Shown: positions 12,662-24,830, counted from the first letter of the stretch. The stretch: DNA of 64,000 bases from Gentiana macrophylla (GCA_026214975.1 JAOBSW010000577.1:1-64000), one strand, 5' to 3'. Numbers and translations are program-made. Notes: generated by a model not told the origin, from the letters alone.

Positions 12662-12681
12662 ATTTCCTTTTTGGTGATGAT
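12662..12681 (-). other. Polypurine tract before the 3' LTR
   Basis: The minus strand reads ATCATCACCAAAAAGGAAAT directly before the LTR start TGTTGGAC. This is a slightly mutated form of the usual copia wording (cat-cat-caaaaaggggga-gat-tgttgg). It marks the 3' LTR boundary and the orientation. Confidence 0.8.
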
Positions 12682-13002
12682 GCCAATACCCTCTCCTAAC
12701 AAAGAAAGCAAAAGATTAAAACAAAACAGAACAAACTTGGTCATTTCTCATTATAATCATTTGTTCAAAGTATTATACTTAGAATCAGCAAATATAAAAC
12801 AAAGGTAAAGTATGCTAATCCACTGCCTTCTTTCCCTTTTTTCTTGCTTTTCTCGCTTGTTCTTGGTAAGCTCTTATTTCCATGATCATCTCTCTCATCC
12901 AATCATTTTCAATCGAGAGAAGTCAATGTGAGGATTCACTTGTTTCACCAATGCCAAGCTTCAGAAGAGTTAGATTTATCCGATGTACCCTCAAGCCTAA
13001 CT

Positions 13003-13425
13003 TTATGTAAACTCCTTGAACTCATTCAGTGATTCATTTGCATTTATGGTAGGTAAACTACTTCCACCTCTTCCACCTCTTCCACATCTTCTTGAAGCCC
13101 TCATGGCTTTAACTCTTGCTTCCCAAAATTTCAAACTCAAAAATGAGTTAAGACCTTCATGAAAGCCCTTGTCATGATAAGGTCTCCTTCTGTTGTTGTA
13201 CACATTCTTGTATTGCTTGAGAAGATCATCCGCTTCCCATCTCTTCTTTGCAAAAATTCTAGCAGCCTCTTTTGCTACTGCTGTTTGACCTTCTTCCCCC
13301 TTATTGACATCATCAACAAAACGGGACAGCAGGCCATGTACACTCTCCTGTGTTAACACTAGATTGTTCATCTGACCTTCAATAATCTCAGTCCTAGTGT
13401 CAATGGCTGTGATCCTTTCTTGCAT
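13003..13425 (-). pseudogene. Extra ORF block of the copia element, C-terminal piece
   Basis: A 140-codon frame. Its first ~90 residues are a likely coiled coil (ERITAIDTRTEIIEGQ, then long charged stretches). It ends in a basic Arg/Gly-rich patch (RRCGRGGRGG) and a short acidic tail with the stop at 13003. It lies about 320 bp before the polypurine tract, so it is probably the end of the third ORF that Sireviruses carry after pol. I see no membrane segment that would support a true envelope role. Function unknown. Confidence 0.5.
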
Positions 13426-13833
13426 AGTTTGCTACACACAGGTTATTCTTTCAAGAAATTTAGGATCCAAAGATAAAGAAAGTTAAGGTGCAACAAAGAA
13501 AGTAACAGTCTATGTACTCTCAAAGAAAATTATCCAACTTTTGATGAATAGAGGCAAGTTGATCTTTCAAAATTTCTCCTTCAAAGTGTGTTGCCCTATT
13601 TGATTCCCCTCACATCTTGTGTTAAATCAGAAATGACATACTGAGTAGATGTGTAACCTGAAGCAACTGTCTCAGTAGACTTTCTATTGTTGTCCACCAT
13701 GTTCATCAGTTCTTCAAATCTTTGTTCATGTCTATCAAGTTGAGTCCTTAATCAGGTCATGTCATCCCCGATGTACCTCTAAACTCATCCAGATATGTGC
13801 CGGGTACCCCACCGTCATTCCTTTAGCACTCCA

Positions 13834-14494
13834 TCAAGAGGCTCTTCTACATTGTAATGTTGCCTGCTGATGGCGGATCACCAAGGCATAACTCATATCC
13901 CTCCCAGAAGGGTGAGCTCCTTGGTATTCTTCCAAGATAGGATCAATGAGCAGTTCTTCAATCACTGGTTCTTCATCAGCAGATCCTTCCTCATTAATTT
14001 GAAATTCTTCATCACTGTATTCATAGTCCACCAGCTGCTCCTCCTCATCAATTACAGCAGTCTGATGACTATCTTTACCTACAGTGGTCTTGTCTCCTTT
14101 AGTAGGCTCCACTACAACAGCCTCTTCAACAATAGTGGGTTTCTCCAAACCCAAATCTGTTCCAACTTTGTCCAGTGTCGCTTGTACCTCAACAACCTGC
14201 ACTCTTGTTCCAACCTTTGCTCAGTGTCGTTTTGAACCTCTGCACACTGAACCACCACTTCAATTCTTGATCTCGTGCAATTTGTGCCATTAATAACTCG
14301 AGCATGGAATACATCCATGTTTTTTTTATGAAATTCCCCATATCAAGAATCCTTCTTATAAAATTTCCACCTTGGATAAAGTGCCTCAGTGTCAATGCAG
14401 CCTTGATATTGAATAGATTCCTCTCGAATCGCACTAGGCTCACTGGATACGTGAGTCTTTCATCATCCAAATCTTCATTCTCGTTGATCCTCAA
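13834..14494 (-). pseudogene. Extra ORF block of the copia element, middle piece
   Basis: Two overlapping minus frames (14494-14189 and 14202-13834) seem to be one protein split by a frameshift. The second is very acidic (EEEQLVDYEYSDEEFQINEE). No enzyme motif or transmembrane segment is visible. Position between pol and the 3' LTR, same strand as gag-pol, makes it part of the retroelement rather than a host gene. Confidence 0.45.
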
Positions 14495-14560
14495 AGTTGT
14501 TCAACAGTTCAACAACAAACAAATTATCTACCTCACCAACAAATCTGCTTGCACTAATAT

Positions 14561-15178
14561 CTATTCCTCATTGATTTGTGCCTCTATATCATCCATGGTG
14601 AGGTCCTCATCCATCTGTTGATTATCTTGTCTTTCAGCAAACTGTTCACCACCAGTAGACTGCTCCACTCTTGGTTCATTTAACATGGCAGCTCCACCGG
14701 TTCCTCCCGACTGTAGGAAAATTACCTCCAGAGTCGATGATGAAGATGAATCATCACTGTCATCTCTGGGGTCCCTAAACTTGATACCATCCTCCTTCTG
14801 TTGTTCATAAAAAATATCCATCAATCTTGATTGCAGCAGAGTAGTATCAACTAGATCCAGCAAATTCTCTACTCCTAGCTTCTCAAAAGCCCATTCTTCA
14901 AAATCTGTCATAGGTTGTGCAGCAGGATTTTGTCTCTTGTAGAATCCAAATTTCCATTGGAAATAATCAGCCACTTGTTGGAGTTTAGGATCAACAAAAT
15001 CCTCTTTCTTCTTCTTCTCAAATCTTTCAAATGGCATGAATGACTGTCTGGGAGCATTTTGTCCACTCTGCTGACCTCCAAAGGTCCCAACTAGCAGAGT
15101 CAGAGTTTCTTCAACAGATGCATGTAGGTCAGTAGGTTGCTCAGATTGTATATTTATTCCTACTACCTCCATCTGCAC
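14561..15178 (-). pseudogene. Extra ORF block of the copia element, largest open piece (205 codons)
   Basis: The longest open frame of the block. It has a basic patch (RFEKKKKEDFVDPK), then a predicted helical part (QQVADYFQWKFGFYKRQNP, EEWAFEKLGVENLLDLVDT), a Ser-rich acidic linker (DDSDDSSSSS) and an acidic, Gln-rich end. I do not recognise a family. The plus strand opposite, 15530-15555, reads as a CT-rich stretch because of acidic codons. Length, charge and position suit the poorly conserved post-pol ORF of Sireviruses. Confidence 0.5.
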
Positions 15179-16216
15179 TCACACTTGGTTTCCCTTGACT
15201 TATATGCTCATCGCCAGGTTAGCAGCAGATCGCTTCTTCCCCGAACTATTGCAGAATTGCAGGTCTTGTACCAATGTTTCAGTTACCACATCAGATGTAG
15301 ACTCTGGTTTGTTGTGGTTCTTCTACATGTTGCTCAACAAAGAACTTGTGCAACATCAAGAGGCTCACAGCCTTTAACAGTGAGGATTCTGCTATTTCAA
15401 CAAAGAGGCTGTGTAACAACAGCCTGCACAAATGCAGATCATTGTGATTCTTCAAAAGATTGCTCAACAACAACCTCTACATCCTCAGAAGGCTTTATAA
15501 TAGTTATAGGTTCAGCCACTTCTTCTTCTTCTACTTCTTCTTCTTCTTCCTGTTCCCTTTGAGCCTCTAAAATTTTCAATTGCTTCCTTTGCCATGTTTC
15601 TTCTTTTGGCAATCTCTTTCATTCTTTTGGAAAGTGGATCATCTTCAAGATCGATAACTTTTCTTTTTCTACTAGCTTCTTTTCATGTTCTCTTCAAAAT
15701 TTCAACAACAATTTTCTTCTTAGCAACCGCAAAGAGGTCAGTAATCTCAATCCTCATCGAGCCCTCAAAGCAGACTCAAGCAGCCTTTTCTCTTCCTTGT
15801 TATTTCAACCTAAATCAATAACTTCAACTGATCGCTTTGTCTTTCTAGGCTTTAACAGCTTATGTACTCTTTCTTGTATCAAGAACCTTTCTTTTCTCAA
15901 GAATTTCTTTGGTGCAAGTAGACGGATAGCTTTGCTTAACTTGCTCACCACCAAAGATCACCATCATCTCCATCATTACCATCACTTTCAATAGCCTCAT
16001 CATCTATATCTTCATCTTCATCCGCACTGTGAATAGGGGCACCAACCACTCGGGCTTGAATCGATTGATTTATCTTTCAGATGCAACATCGTATCCAAAA
16101 TGATTCAACAAGGTCCGAATCATTAGACCTAAGTGGCTTGACCTTGGATTTCCTTGTACCATCTCGATCTTCAATGAACACCTTCTTCTTGTAATGTACA
16201 AAGAATCCAAATTCAA

Positions 16217-16754
16217 TCAAACTTCATACTCCCGCAGATGATGATCAGCAGGTTCTATTTTGGGTCCAGATAAAGGTCTAAACTTCCAACAAATCCCAAA
16301 ATAGTTTTGGCCACTAATTTGCTCAAACAGATTGTACTCATATCCAATATGTTTAACATTAATACCTAAGCTTGAACGTATAGCATCATTGGTCTTTATC
16401 CGATCCACAAATTTCATTCTTGGTAGATTCATTGCCTCCTGGGATAGTAGGAGCATCATTTCCAGTGCAAATTTGAATACCTCTCTCAAGAGGGTCTAAA
16501 GATACTTCTATCTCTCTTTCATTTACAATTGTAGTGAAGGCATCTCTACCTTCATGTATAACAATGTTTCTCCGTAATTCCAAGACATTAATATATGAAA
16601 TTCGTGCAATCTCGTTGATAATGCCTTCCAATCCAAAGAAAACGCCTGATTCTTCCTCCAATGTTAATGGCTAACTCAAGAGAGTCACAAGCCATTGACA
16701 TAACCTCTCACACTTTGACTCGGTGCCAATATGAACATCATCCTTGTGAGGCAT
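16217..16754 (-). pseudogene. Extra ORF block of the copia element, N-terminal piece
   Basis: An ATG at 16754 opens a frame (MPHKDDVHIGTESK...) that stops after ~25 codons. Related frames continue at 16661-16386 and 16489-16217 in other registers, with plausible protein text (GLEGIINEIARISYINVLEL; IRSSLGINVKHIGYEYNLFE). This is most simply the start of the post-pol ORF, broken by frameshifts. It is preceded by a leader and TATA-like box, see 16865. No known domain recognised. Confidence 0.45.
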
Positions 16755-16864
16755 GATAAATGAAAAAGATGAAGAAGAGAGAGTTCAAATCAGGTTCACA
16801 TGAAGAAAACTTGCAGAGAGAATCAATTTGAGATTTTTGTGAGTAGCCTATGTGAATAGGTCTG

Positions 16865-16874
16865 TATATATATA
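16865..16874 (-). promoter_or_regulatory. TATA-like box upstream of the extra ORF
   Basis: The minus strand reads CTATATATATACAGA about 110 bp before the ATG at 16754. The intervening leader is purine-rich with no upstream ATG in a long frame. It could be an internal promoter for the post-pol ORF, or simply AT-rich sequence. Confidence 0.3.
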
Positions 16875-17225
16875 GATGATGCGGTTGAAACTCATAGAAC
16901 GTGTACAAAGGCCATTAACCATGATTAAATCTGAGGTTTTGTAACCGTTGGATCGTAATCGTGGGTTATAATGGATAGAATAAATATCCCGCCATTACTT
17001 TTTGACTTTTATAAGTTTGATCGAGTAACGCTTCATTCAGCAGCCTTGTCATCGCTAGGTTGGCTCTCAAGAGCTTGTCGACAAATATGCCTCAAAGAAA
17101 CTTTGGCCGATGTTGTAATCGCTTGATCTTTGATTCCTTCTTGTTTTGTTCAATTGATAATACAAGATGAAGTTTAATACCAATGACTGACTGTCAAGTG
17201 AGCTCACCCAACATGACAAAGACCA

Positions 17226-18931
17226 CCTATTAGGTGTAGTGCCCAAAGACAATTTGTGTAATTGTTTTTAATAATGGATAACATAATTTATCTCATCTTA
17301 GTTACTTGCTTTGTGCTTGTAAAGTATACATCACTTAAAACCCTAAGTATATCAAGATGTAATCGCTAACTCAAAGGTATGGATTACACGTGAGGATTGA
17401 GTTAGTGGGGATATACTTAAATGTTAGTCCGTGGTGAACTTAATCGAGTTTAGGTCTCTTGATTAAAACACCAATAATGCGCCTAACACCTTAGGGTGTG
17501 ATAGTCTTATCCGGATTGTCGGCAGAGGGTACCTACGTGGGGCATTTATATATGATGGCATTCATATGTAATCGGACCGATTTAATCAGATTTCTCGGTA
17601 TAATTTCGTAATCGAGGAATCTTATTAAATAATTAGATGATCATATATGGATCAACCTTAATCCCGAGGTGATCTGTGGTGCCGCTTGTCCCGGGTAGTG
17701 TTTGATGTGTTAGTTACGGTTCACTTAAATATGTGTTCCAAGCCACTTCTCATTGGCACTATCTCCGATTGAGTGAGTAGTTCTGATTTTCACAGACATG
17801 GAATCCATTCCTTCCCTCGGGAAGTAAGTAGAGACACCCCCTTGTTTGTTAGCCTTAAGAAAGTGATCGATCCCGGAGTTCATATTAGACTAATTGATCA
17901 CTAGTCGATATGTGAACTAATTGATCATCGTGGGTTAATGGTAAATAAGGATAAGATATTCTCGAGTCGGGTTCACGGAGACTTCCCACCGTAATGGACA
18001 ATGGCTATGAGGGTTAATCCGATATGTAGTGATTATATCAATGGACGCTTATTCACTCTATGGGTTGAGTATAAGTATACATCTATAATCGGTAGAGTTC
18101 GGGCCGGGTTTATGGTGGCGTAATCCCGAATTAATAATTAATGTAATTATTCGTTTGATGAATAATTAATTATTGAGCCATCATGGTTATAGTCCATGGT
18201 CCCCGATGTGGCTTCGTAATTCGGACCGATAATCTTGTTATTTGGGTCTCAGTGATAATTAATTGGCTGGGCTAATTAATTGATATGCATGGATATTATT
18301 TAGTTGGGCTAAATAATATAATATACATAAAAGACATTTTATGTGGGCTTTTTGACCCTAAAGGTGGCGCCAATAATGTTGAATAATTAGAGGGAAATTA
18401 GTTTTCTTGGATAATTATTTGACATGTGATTTATCTTTATATGTTAAATGATAATTCATGGAATAATAGATAATAATATGATTTATCCTAATTTGTTTGG
18501 GATAATTATTTTATTTATCTTTTATTTGGAAAAAGGATTAATGTAATAATTATCTCTTAATTATTTAATCATTGAGGGCAAGGATTACTCTCCTATATAA
18601 AAGAGAGTTCTCCAAGCCTTGTAGATTGGCATAATTTCACCACTATAGCAAAAAGAGAGAAAAAAACTAGTTTTCTTGCTTTGTTTTAGAAGAAGAAAAC
18701 TACAAGTTTTTCTTTGTGTTACATATCAAGGAGGCTCGCTTATCAAGAAGGGTGTCCACCAACCTGCTTGAGAACACATCGGAAGATCTTGGCTTCTCTT
18801 CCTACTATTGGTAACTTGATCTTAACCCCTTGTAGTAGTTAAACTTTATTTATGTATTGTGATATATAAATCGTGATCCATCTCGCTGGCGTAGATCTAA
18901 TTCGCTTAGATCTAAGATCCTACATCCTTCA
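17226..18931 (+). repeat. LTR of the nested rearranged element
   Basis: It begins 'taggtgtagtgcccaaagac' and ends 'ctacatccttca', matching both LTRs of the 44597-53131 element through its length. The first bases differ from the expected TGTTAG start, so the edge is damaged. It contains 'ctcctatataaaagagag' near 18590, the LTR's TATA region. Confidence 0.8.
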
Positions 18932-18936
18932 TGTGG

Positions 18937-21900
18937 TAATCTCCCACTTGCACTAAATGACAAGCAACGATTATTTTTAGAGCACACCATTTCTCATCTT
19001 ATTCACAACTTATCTCCCACTTGCATTTAAAATGACAAGCAACGATTGTTTTTAGAGCACACCCTTTCTCATCTTATTCACAACACTCTCCCACTTGCTC
19101 AAAAAGCAGATGAGACATATCCATCAATGCCGCACTCTCCAAGCACTCGACTTGGTACACAATCGACTAGTTAGGTTGTCGACTCGAGACGATCTTTAGG
19201 ATCAAAACGTCGCCGGTCCATCTAATCAAAGTTGTACTCTCTCTTAATATGCTTTTGACTTCTTATGACCGAGAAGATCATTCTTAGCTATCTCTTCACT
19301 GCTTTCATGATGAAGTGATATCGGCTTATCGACTCCGGAATTTCTCCTGCACCAAAAAGGAAATTCTAGGCACTATGAGTAAACGCCGAGCCCGAGATCA
19401 ACTTAATGATCATCCTTAATCCGACTACATGTCGTAATCGTGTATTTCAACCATATTCAAGTTTGCACCGAATATACAAGCATATGATTCCTCGTTATCT
19501 AAAGATACTTGAGGACGACTAAATCAAGCATTTATTGCTCGAATCCAAGATTCGATTGCAATTGACTCGTGTTAAGTCGACTTGCCCTTATCCTGCAGAG
19601 ACTCTATCCCATTTTCTCTTTATCCAAAGATTTAGAGAATCATTCCCGAGAGGTAGGGTAGGACTACTCGATGAATGTTGCATACGATATGCATGATCGC
19701 CTTATTCAATAAGATAGGTGGGATAGCCAATGACTCATTCTCGTGAATTTGACCGAATCGCATTCTTAGAACATAGTCCACCTCTCATCCAGAGAATCTT
19801 GGCGTGTCGATTTCGACTTCAGATAGCACACACATGTTGTTTCCAAATCGCTTTTTTGTTATCATTCATGAACACTAATACTACTATTTTACCAATATTG
19901 ATACCCTACTACAAAAGACTTATCAATATTCTCGTTCCACATATTTTAAAACATGCGACTTTTAATGACCGAGAGGTTATCTTACATCCACAAAGGATAT
20001 AAGCCCCGGCAAATACCTTTCCATTTGTTCTAACCAAGACCCTTCGCTCCAAATGAATTCGTAATCCGCTTTTTTGGCAAGAAAGTTTTTGTGGTATCAC
20101 CCTATTTTCCGCTTAACTTAAATCTAGCAAGATCGAGTGGTGAGAGAGTTCAAGGTCCGGTTAACTCTCTACTTTTCAGGAATCACCCCTATACCACTCA
20201 CTTTATACCAAAGTTAAACTTTCCTATTCATTCGACTTTTTTCGGCGTAGAACCAATTACTCCCACTGGCCTCGAGACACTGTGTGGTTCTACAAGAGGT
20301 CGAACAGTAATCGAGTACCAAAACTCCATTCACATGGGATAAGGTTTTCAACCAACCTCTCGATCAAAACCCTATACATCCCACAAAGAGCCACAGTTAT
20401 CAATCACCCCAACAGACTATAAAGTCCACACAACCATAATGGGTCAATGGTTAAACCATACTCCCACCGCTCGGGTGGATTGACATTTCGATCTAGAGAG
20501 TATTTATCGGTTGTAATCACCAACAACCGATGTTGGACGTGGTCCGATTAAATCGATAGTAACTTCCTTTGGGTAACCGCACTCCAAGGTCTAAGGTCAG
20601 TTACTTATAGATTCTATCAAGAAGAATTGACAAATACCAACCGCCACTTTCGATCTCAAGAATCTTACAACCAAACTTCACTGCCTCATTAAGGCATTTC
20701 ACGACTAACAACCAAAATCTGAACATATGCGCAAAATCTCCAAACCCTACCTTCAAGCATTAAATGCTAAATGCCTACATTTACGGAAGTGGTGTGAACC
20801 GAATTCACTCCTTATCCATAAATTCACTAGCATCTTCTAGTAGACTTCTCGGTTTACATAATAATGTTAACCGCTATTTTGCAACCAATTATCTTAATCG
20901 AGTTTAGCAGTTGTATTGTAGCACATCAATAACTATATAGGCAAGTCTATGGTTTCTTCCTCAAAGTGAGAAACATTCCACTAGGAGGCAGTGCCGAGCA
21001 TCACCCCAAGACTATGCGATAGCCTATTTCTCGAGCATGGAATACTCTATTCTCTCACTGAAATCGAGACTCCTCCTCGTATTCTTTCGATAAACTAAAC
21101 CGTGTTTCGAGTAGTTATCGACAAAATGTCACCACTCAAAATCTCCCACTAGCTTGTGTCTCTCACTAGACCCTCAAGGTCATGATGAACAAGTTATGTT
21201 ACCCTTCAAATCTATTACCCTCTCCTCGATTGAAAGGAAACTTAGTCATTGTTCCTTTGAGATAGTGTTCCTAGACGGGAGATAGGAATCACCCTTAGCC
21301 GCCGTCAGTCTTATCTCTAGGATATATGCACTAATTAATAGATTTTGAAGGATCGTTTATCTTAATACGGAAACCTTTTACCTTTAATAGTTTTAGATGT
21401 GTTACACATACCTATTCAGCCTTTTCTTAGTGGTTCGCTTTATCAAACAAAAGTCCGAGTCATGCATTCATACTACAAATGTCATCTTCACTTCGCTTAA
21501 GGCAAATCGTAGTATCGAGATGAAAGTGAGTCCATTTGTTTCAACGAATCTATAAACGTAAAAATAAATTTTTCTATGATATTCAAGGATAGAATCAAAT
21601 TCATTTCCTTATATCACTCCCACTATTAGAAGTAAATAATCGCCCGCTGTCTACTTTATTAATTGTTAATGCACACTTCCTTGTTCTTCCAAAGAACTAA
21701 GCTACCGAGTCAAGTTACTCGGTTTAAGAAAGTCGCTAATGATTCATTGGTTAAGTGATCCAAATCACTTTCCTTATCCTATACTTTCTCGTAATTAATT
21801 TTTCGGTTTAGCCTCAAAACTTTAGTTAAGATGATTAACACTTATAGACATTCTTTCCCATTCTCAACTTTCCTTAAAAGGAAATAGTCTTGAACTAGCG

Positions 21901-22560
21901 CTCAATTGAGTAGACACTACTCGTGAACTGTGGGATGTCTAACTAAAGCTGCTACTCAAGTGGGACTAATTTTCTAATAAATTAGAAAACAACAGATAAA
22001 ATCTCCCACTAGTTTATCGGTTCCAAATACCGCCTAACTAATGACACTTTAATTTATGATTCTCTAATTTTTCTATTAGAAAATTTCTCTGTAGACACTA
22101 CACAATTAAAATTCACTAGAAGAATTTTATCGTCCCAATCATCTTTCAAACTAACTATGGTTGTCTCTCGCTCAACACGAGTGACAAAGAAGTGACATAC
22201 TTATTTACGCCACTTAAGTCTTCAAGGCTCAAGAAAATATCTCTTCGAAAAATTAATCGCACGTAAGATCAATAAGTACAACGCTCTAGTTACTTGCCAC
22301 TTTTTTAACGAAGTCATTACTAGTCAATTTTACACTAGCGCCTCAAAGCACCCTAGAGAGATATATAAATAGTTGTAAATAAAATTGATGTAAAATAAAT
22401 CCAAATCATACACTACTAATAAATTTTAGGAACATAAACTAAGTACTTATAGTCTATCCTACTGCTCCAAGGATTTAATCTAATGCCTCAATGTCGCCTT
22501 AGGGTAGGTCAAAGAGGTTTCGATTAATATTGAAGATCGATTGAGAATCGAAATCTCATT
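18937..22560 (-). repeat. Inverted non-coding internal segment
   Basis: Read on the minus strand it matches 48190-51028 (checked at the two ends and at about 20260, 20560, 20900, 21230 and 22480). It is longer because the copy at 44.6-53.1 kb has lost ~700 bp that lies here at about 19096-19790. No protein family is readable in either strand. Its conservation as a unit in two copies, without coding, is notable. Confidence 0.7.
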
Positions 22561-22966
22561 TGTGATCAGAATCGACATCAACTCGTTGTTTACTCTAGAG
22601 GCGGAGCAATTGTCTGGAGAAGCGCAGCAATCCATTACGGCCGACTCAACTATGGAAGCCGAATACATAGCGGCCTCCTCGAGGCACTAAAAAGCGGTAT
22701 GGCTCAAGAAGTTCCCGGGAGATTTAGAGTAATCCCAAATCCGTAAGATCCGACACGCCTCATCGTGACAACAACGGGCCGTGTCGAATTCCAGAGAACC
22801 TCAAGTCACCGTAAGTCAAAGCATATAGAGAGAAAATACCATTTGATTAGAGAGATTGCTCAAAGAGGAGACATTTCCGTCATTTAAAATCCCTCACCAC
22901 AACCTTGTCGATCCATTTACGAAGACGCTTTCCATTGAGGTCTTTATGAGGCACTTGGAAAACATG
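22560..22966 (+). pseudogene. Copia RNase H remnant
   Basis: Plus-strand text carries the end of a copia RNase H in broken frames. It shows the segment with TADSTMEAEYIAAS-like codons at about 22640-22680, then 'SKHIERKYHLIREIAQRGD' at about 22816-22872. A decayed VDPFTK-like motif lies at about 22910. Several frameshifts and stops are present. It ends abruptly at 'aaaacatg', where the primer-site leader begins. Confidence 0.7.
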
Positions 22967-23367
22967 TGGTATCGGAGCAAGGTTCCACGATTTATATAGT
23001 CATAATCATAATTAAACGATTTAAAGGAGTGGAATTGCATGTAGGTAAATTTTATTTATTGTTTTATGCATTGATAATGATTAATTGCTATGGTTTAAAA
23101 GATGGATTGGGGTTGGCATGTTAATTGCTAGATCTATTGTAAACTCATATAAACGATGAAAATTGCTCATATGAGTATAGGAAATTATGTAATTTATTTT
23201 TATTGCAATTTTAATTTTAAAATAGATCCGCTTAGTAGTCGTTTAGTTATTACGCTTTTCCCGCTGATCGAGCCGTTGAAACGACGATCCCTCCGGTCGT
23301 AATCAAGATTGGAAGATGATGAACAATTCCACAAAATTTGGCATCGATCGAGTCTGTTTCGACCTCT
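22966..23367 (+). other. Primer site and leader of the nested element
   Basis: 'tggtatcggagcaaggttcc' at about 22970 is a mutated initiator-Met primer site. The following ~400 bp match 46309-46730 of the complete element, including 'aacgatttaaaggagtgg' and 'ccgttgaaacgacgatccct'. Confidence 0.75.
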
Positions 23368-23420
23368 GTGGCAACCTCATTTGCTCAATTGTCCAAACAT
23401 AAGTACATGGAATTGTTGAT

Positions 23421-23468
23421 ACCAATGACTAATCGCTAAGTGAGCTCACCCATCATAGCAAAGACTAA
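23421..23468 (-). repeat. Short sequence shared with 17186-17225
   Basis: 'gtgagctcaccca', 'caatgac' and neighbours occur at both 17186-17220 and 23421-23466 with ~80% similarity. Weak similarity continues into the flank ('caattga' plus 'aca/gcaaa' words). The two lie on either side of the nested element and may be a diverged tandem duplication of the post-pol region. They are too long and too diverged for a target-site duplication. Confidence 0.5.
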
Positions 23469-24060
23469 TTACCTTGGTGAATTCCAAAGACATTGTCGAT
23501 TATCACCAACTTTAATAACTCCAAGTTCGGTCCTTAATTTAGCAAATCTTTCACTATCCAATGGTTTAGTGAAAATATCAGCAAGTTGATCTTCAGTAGG
23601 GATGTAAAGAACCACCACATCTTTCTTTTCAACATGATCTCTTATAAAATGATGTTTTACATTAATATGCTTGGTCCTTGAGTGCAAAACAGGATTTTCA
23701 GTGATTGCTATTGCACTTGTGTTGTCACACATAATTGGAATTTCCTTTCTTCAATTCTATAATCCCTTAATTGTTGTCTTAGCCAAAGTATTTTGTGCAC
23801 AAAGAACTTCCAAAGAAGAATGTATTCAATTTTTCAAGAAGGGAAGTTGATATTGAATTGCTTGCTTAAACCAGAAACCACTATTTCCCATTAACCGATT
23901 GTGTTCTCGTGGTGCTTTTTCTATCAATCTTGCATCCAAAGATAATCGTAACTGAGTAGGATATAACCTTGAAGCTTCCATCCTTGGAATACCATATCCC
24001 TACTCCTAAAGTCTCCTTTAGGTATTTGAGAACTCTTTTGATCGCACCTAAATGACTTTC
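23469..24060 (-). pseudogene. Copia pol: RNase H domain
   Basis: The C-terminal end is well kept at 23732-23469: CDNTSAIAITENPVLHSRTK, then HFIRDHVEKKDVVVLYIPTE and QLADIFTKPLDSERF, the standard end of copia RNase H. The stop is at 23469. Upstream, GVGIWYS...CKIDRKST (about 23990-23900) is the start of the domain, and the link between them is frameshifted. The broken residues fall where the family usually has codons containing CTG or CAG. Confidence 0.85.
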
Positions 24061-24830
24061 TTTAGGTTTAGATTGAAATCTTGCACAAACACCTACAAAG
24101 AAAGGATATATCAGTCTCGCAGCAAAGAAGGTACATCGATCGCCTATCATCTTCTTCAGTATAAAGTCCGATCAACATCTTTGCCTTCTTTATCTTCATC
24201 CAACTGATATTTGTACTCATTGGAGTTGATATTTTGGTGTCGTTTTCCATACCAAACTTCTTCAGTAACTCCTTGGTATACTTGGTTTGATGAATGAAGA
24301 TTCCATCTTTCATCTGTTTAACTTGCAATCCCAAAAAGTAGTTCATTTCTCCTATCATACTCATTTGGAATTTACTCTTCATTAGATTTGCAAACTTCTC
24401 ACATAACAATTCATTTTCAGAACCAAAGATTATGTCATCAACATGAATTGCATCAAGAGGTGTCAGTCTTTTCATTGATTCTGAAAAGAGACTTACCAAT
24501 GGTGCCTTTTGTAAAACCATTGTCCACCAAGAATTGAGATAGAGTCTCATACCATGCTCTTGGTGCTTGTTTCAAGCCATAAAGTGCTTTATTGAGTCTA
24601 TACACTTTATCTTCTTGATCCTTAACTTCAAATCCGTATGTTGTCGAACATACACCCTCTTCCGTAATGCCATTCAAAAATGCACTTTTTACATCCATTT
24701 GATATACCTTGAAGTTTTTATATGCAAGATGTGCCAAGAATAACTGATAGCTTCCAATCTTGCAACAGTGCATAGGTTTCATCAAAATCTATTCCTTCCG
24801 CTGAGAATAGCCTTTGCAACTAGTCCGGCC
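24061..24830 (-). pseudogene. Copia pol: reverse transcriptase domain
   Basis: Two overlapping minus frames carry the domain. 24785-24453 has [12 protein letters not shown] (first catalytic Asp) and [18 protein letters not shown]. 24550-24068 has HVDDIIFGS (catalytic DD box, here with His in place of the usual Tyr), then FQMSMIGEMNYFLGLQ and FIHQTKYTKELLKKFGM. Active-site aspartates survive, but frameshifts near 24480, 24170 and 24790 prevent a full product. The domain copies the element's RNA in the virus-like particle. Confidence 0.88.

Larger units (their letters stand above)
17226..23367 (+). mobile_element. Rearranged copia-type LTR element nested after pol
   Basis: It starts with an LTR of the same family as 44597-46306 (17226-18931, same orientation). 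Then comes the reverse complement of the 3' internal region of that family (18937-22560, matching 51028-48190), including an inverted polypurine motif 'ctcccacttgcac'. Next is a plus-strand copia RNase H remnant (22560-22966), and finally the primer-site leader (22966-23367, matching 46308-46730). Normal order would be LTR, leader, internal, LTR, so this copy is internally inverted and lacks a second LTR. Confidence 0.7.

Noticed and set aside
14561..15178. 205-codon frame as a captured host gene or true envelope gene
   Set aside because: No membrane segment, signal peptide or host family seen. Its place between pol and the 3' LTR fits the Sirevirus extra ORF.
23421..23468. Target-site duplication of the nested copia-type element (with 17186-17225)
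   Set aside because: About 45 bp and ~80% alike, far longer than the 4-6 bp of LTR elements. More likely a diverged tandem repeat.
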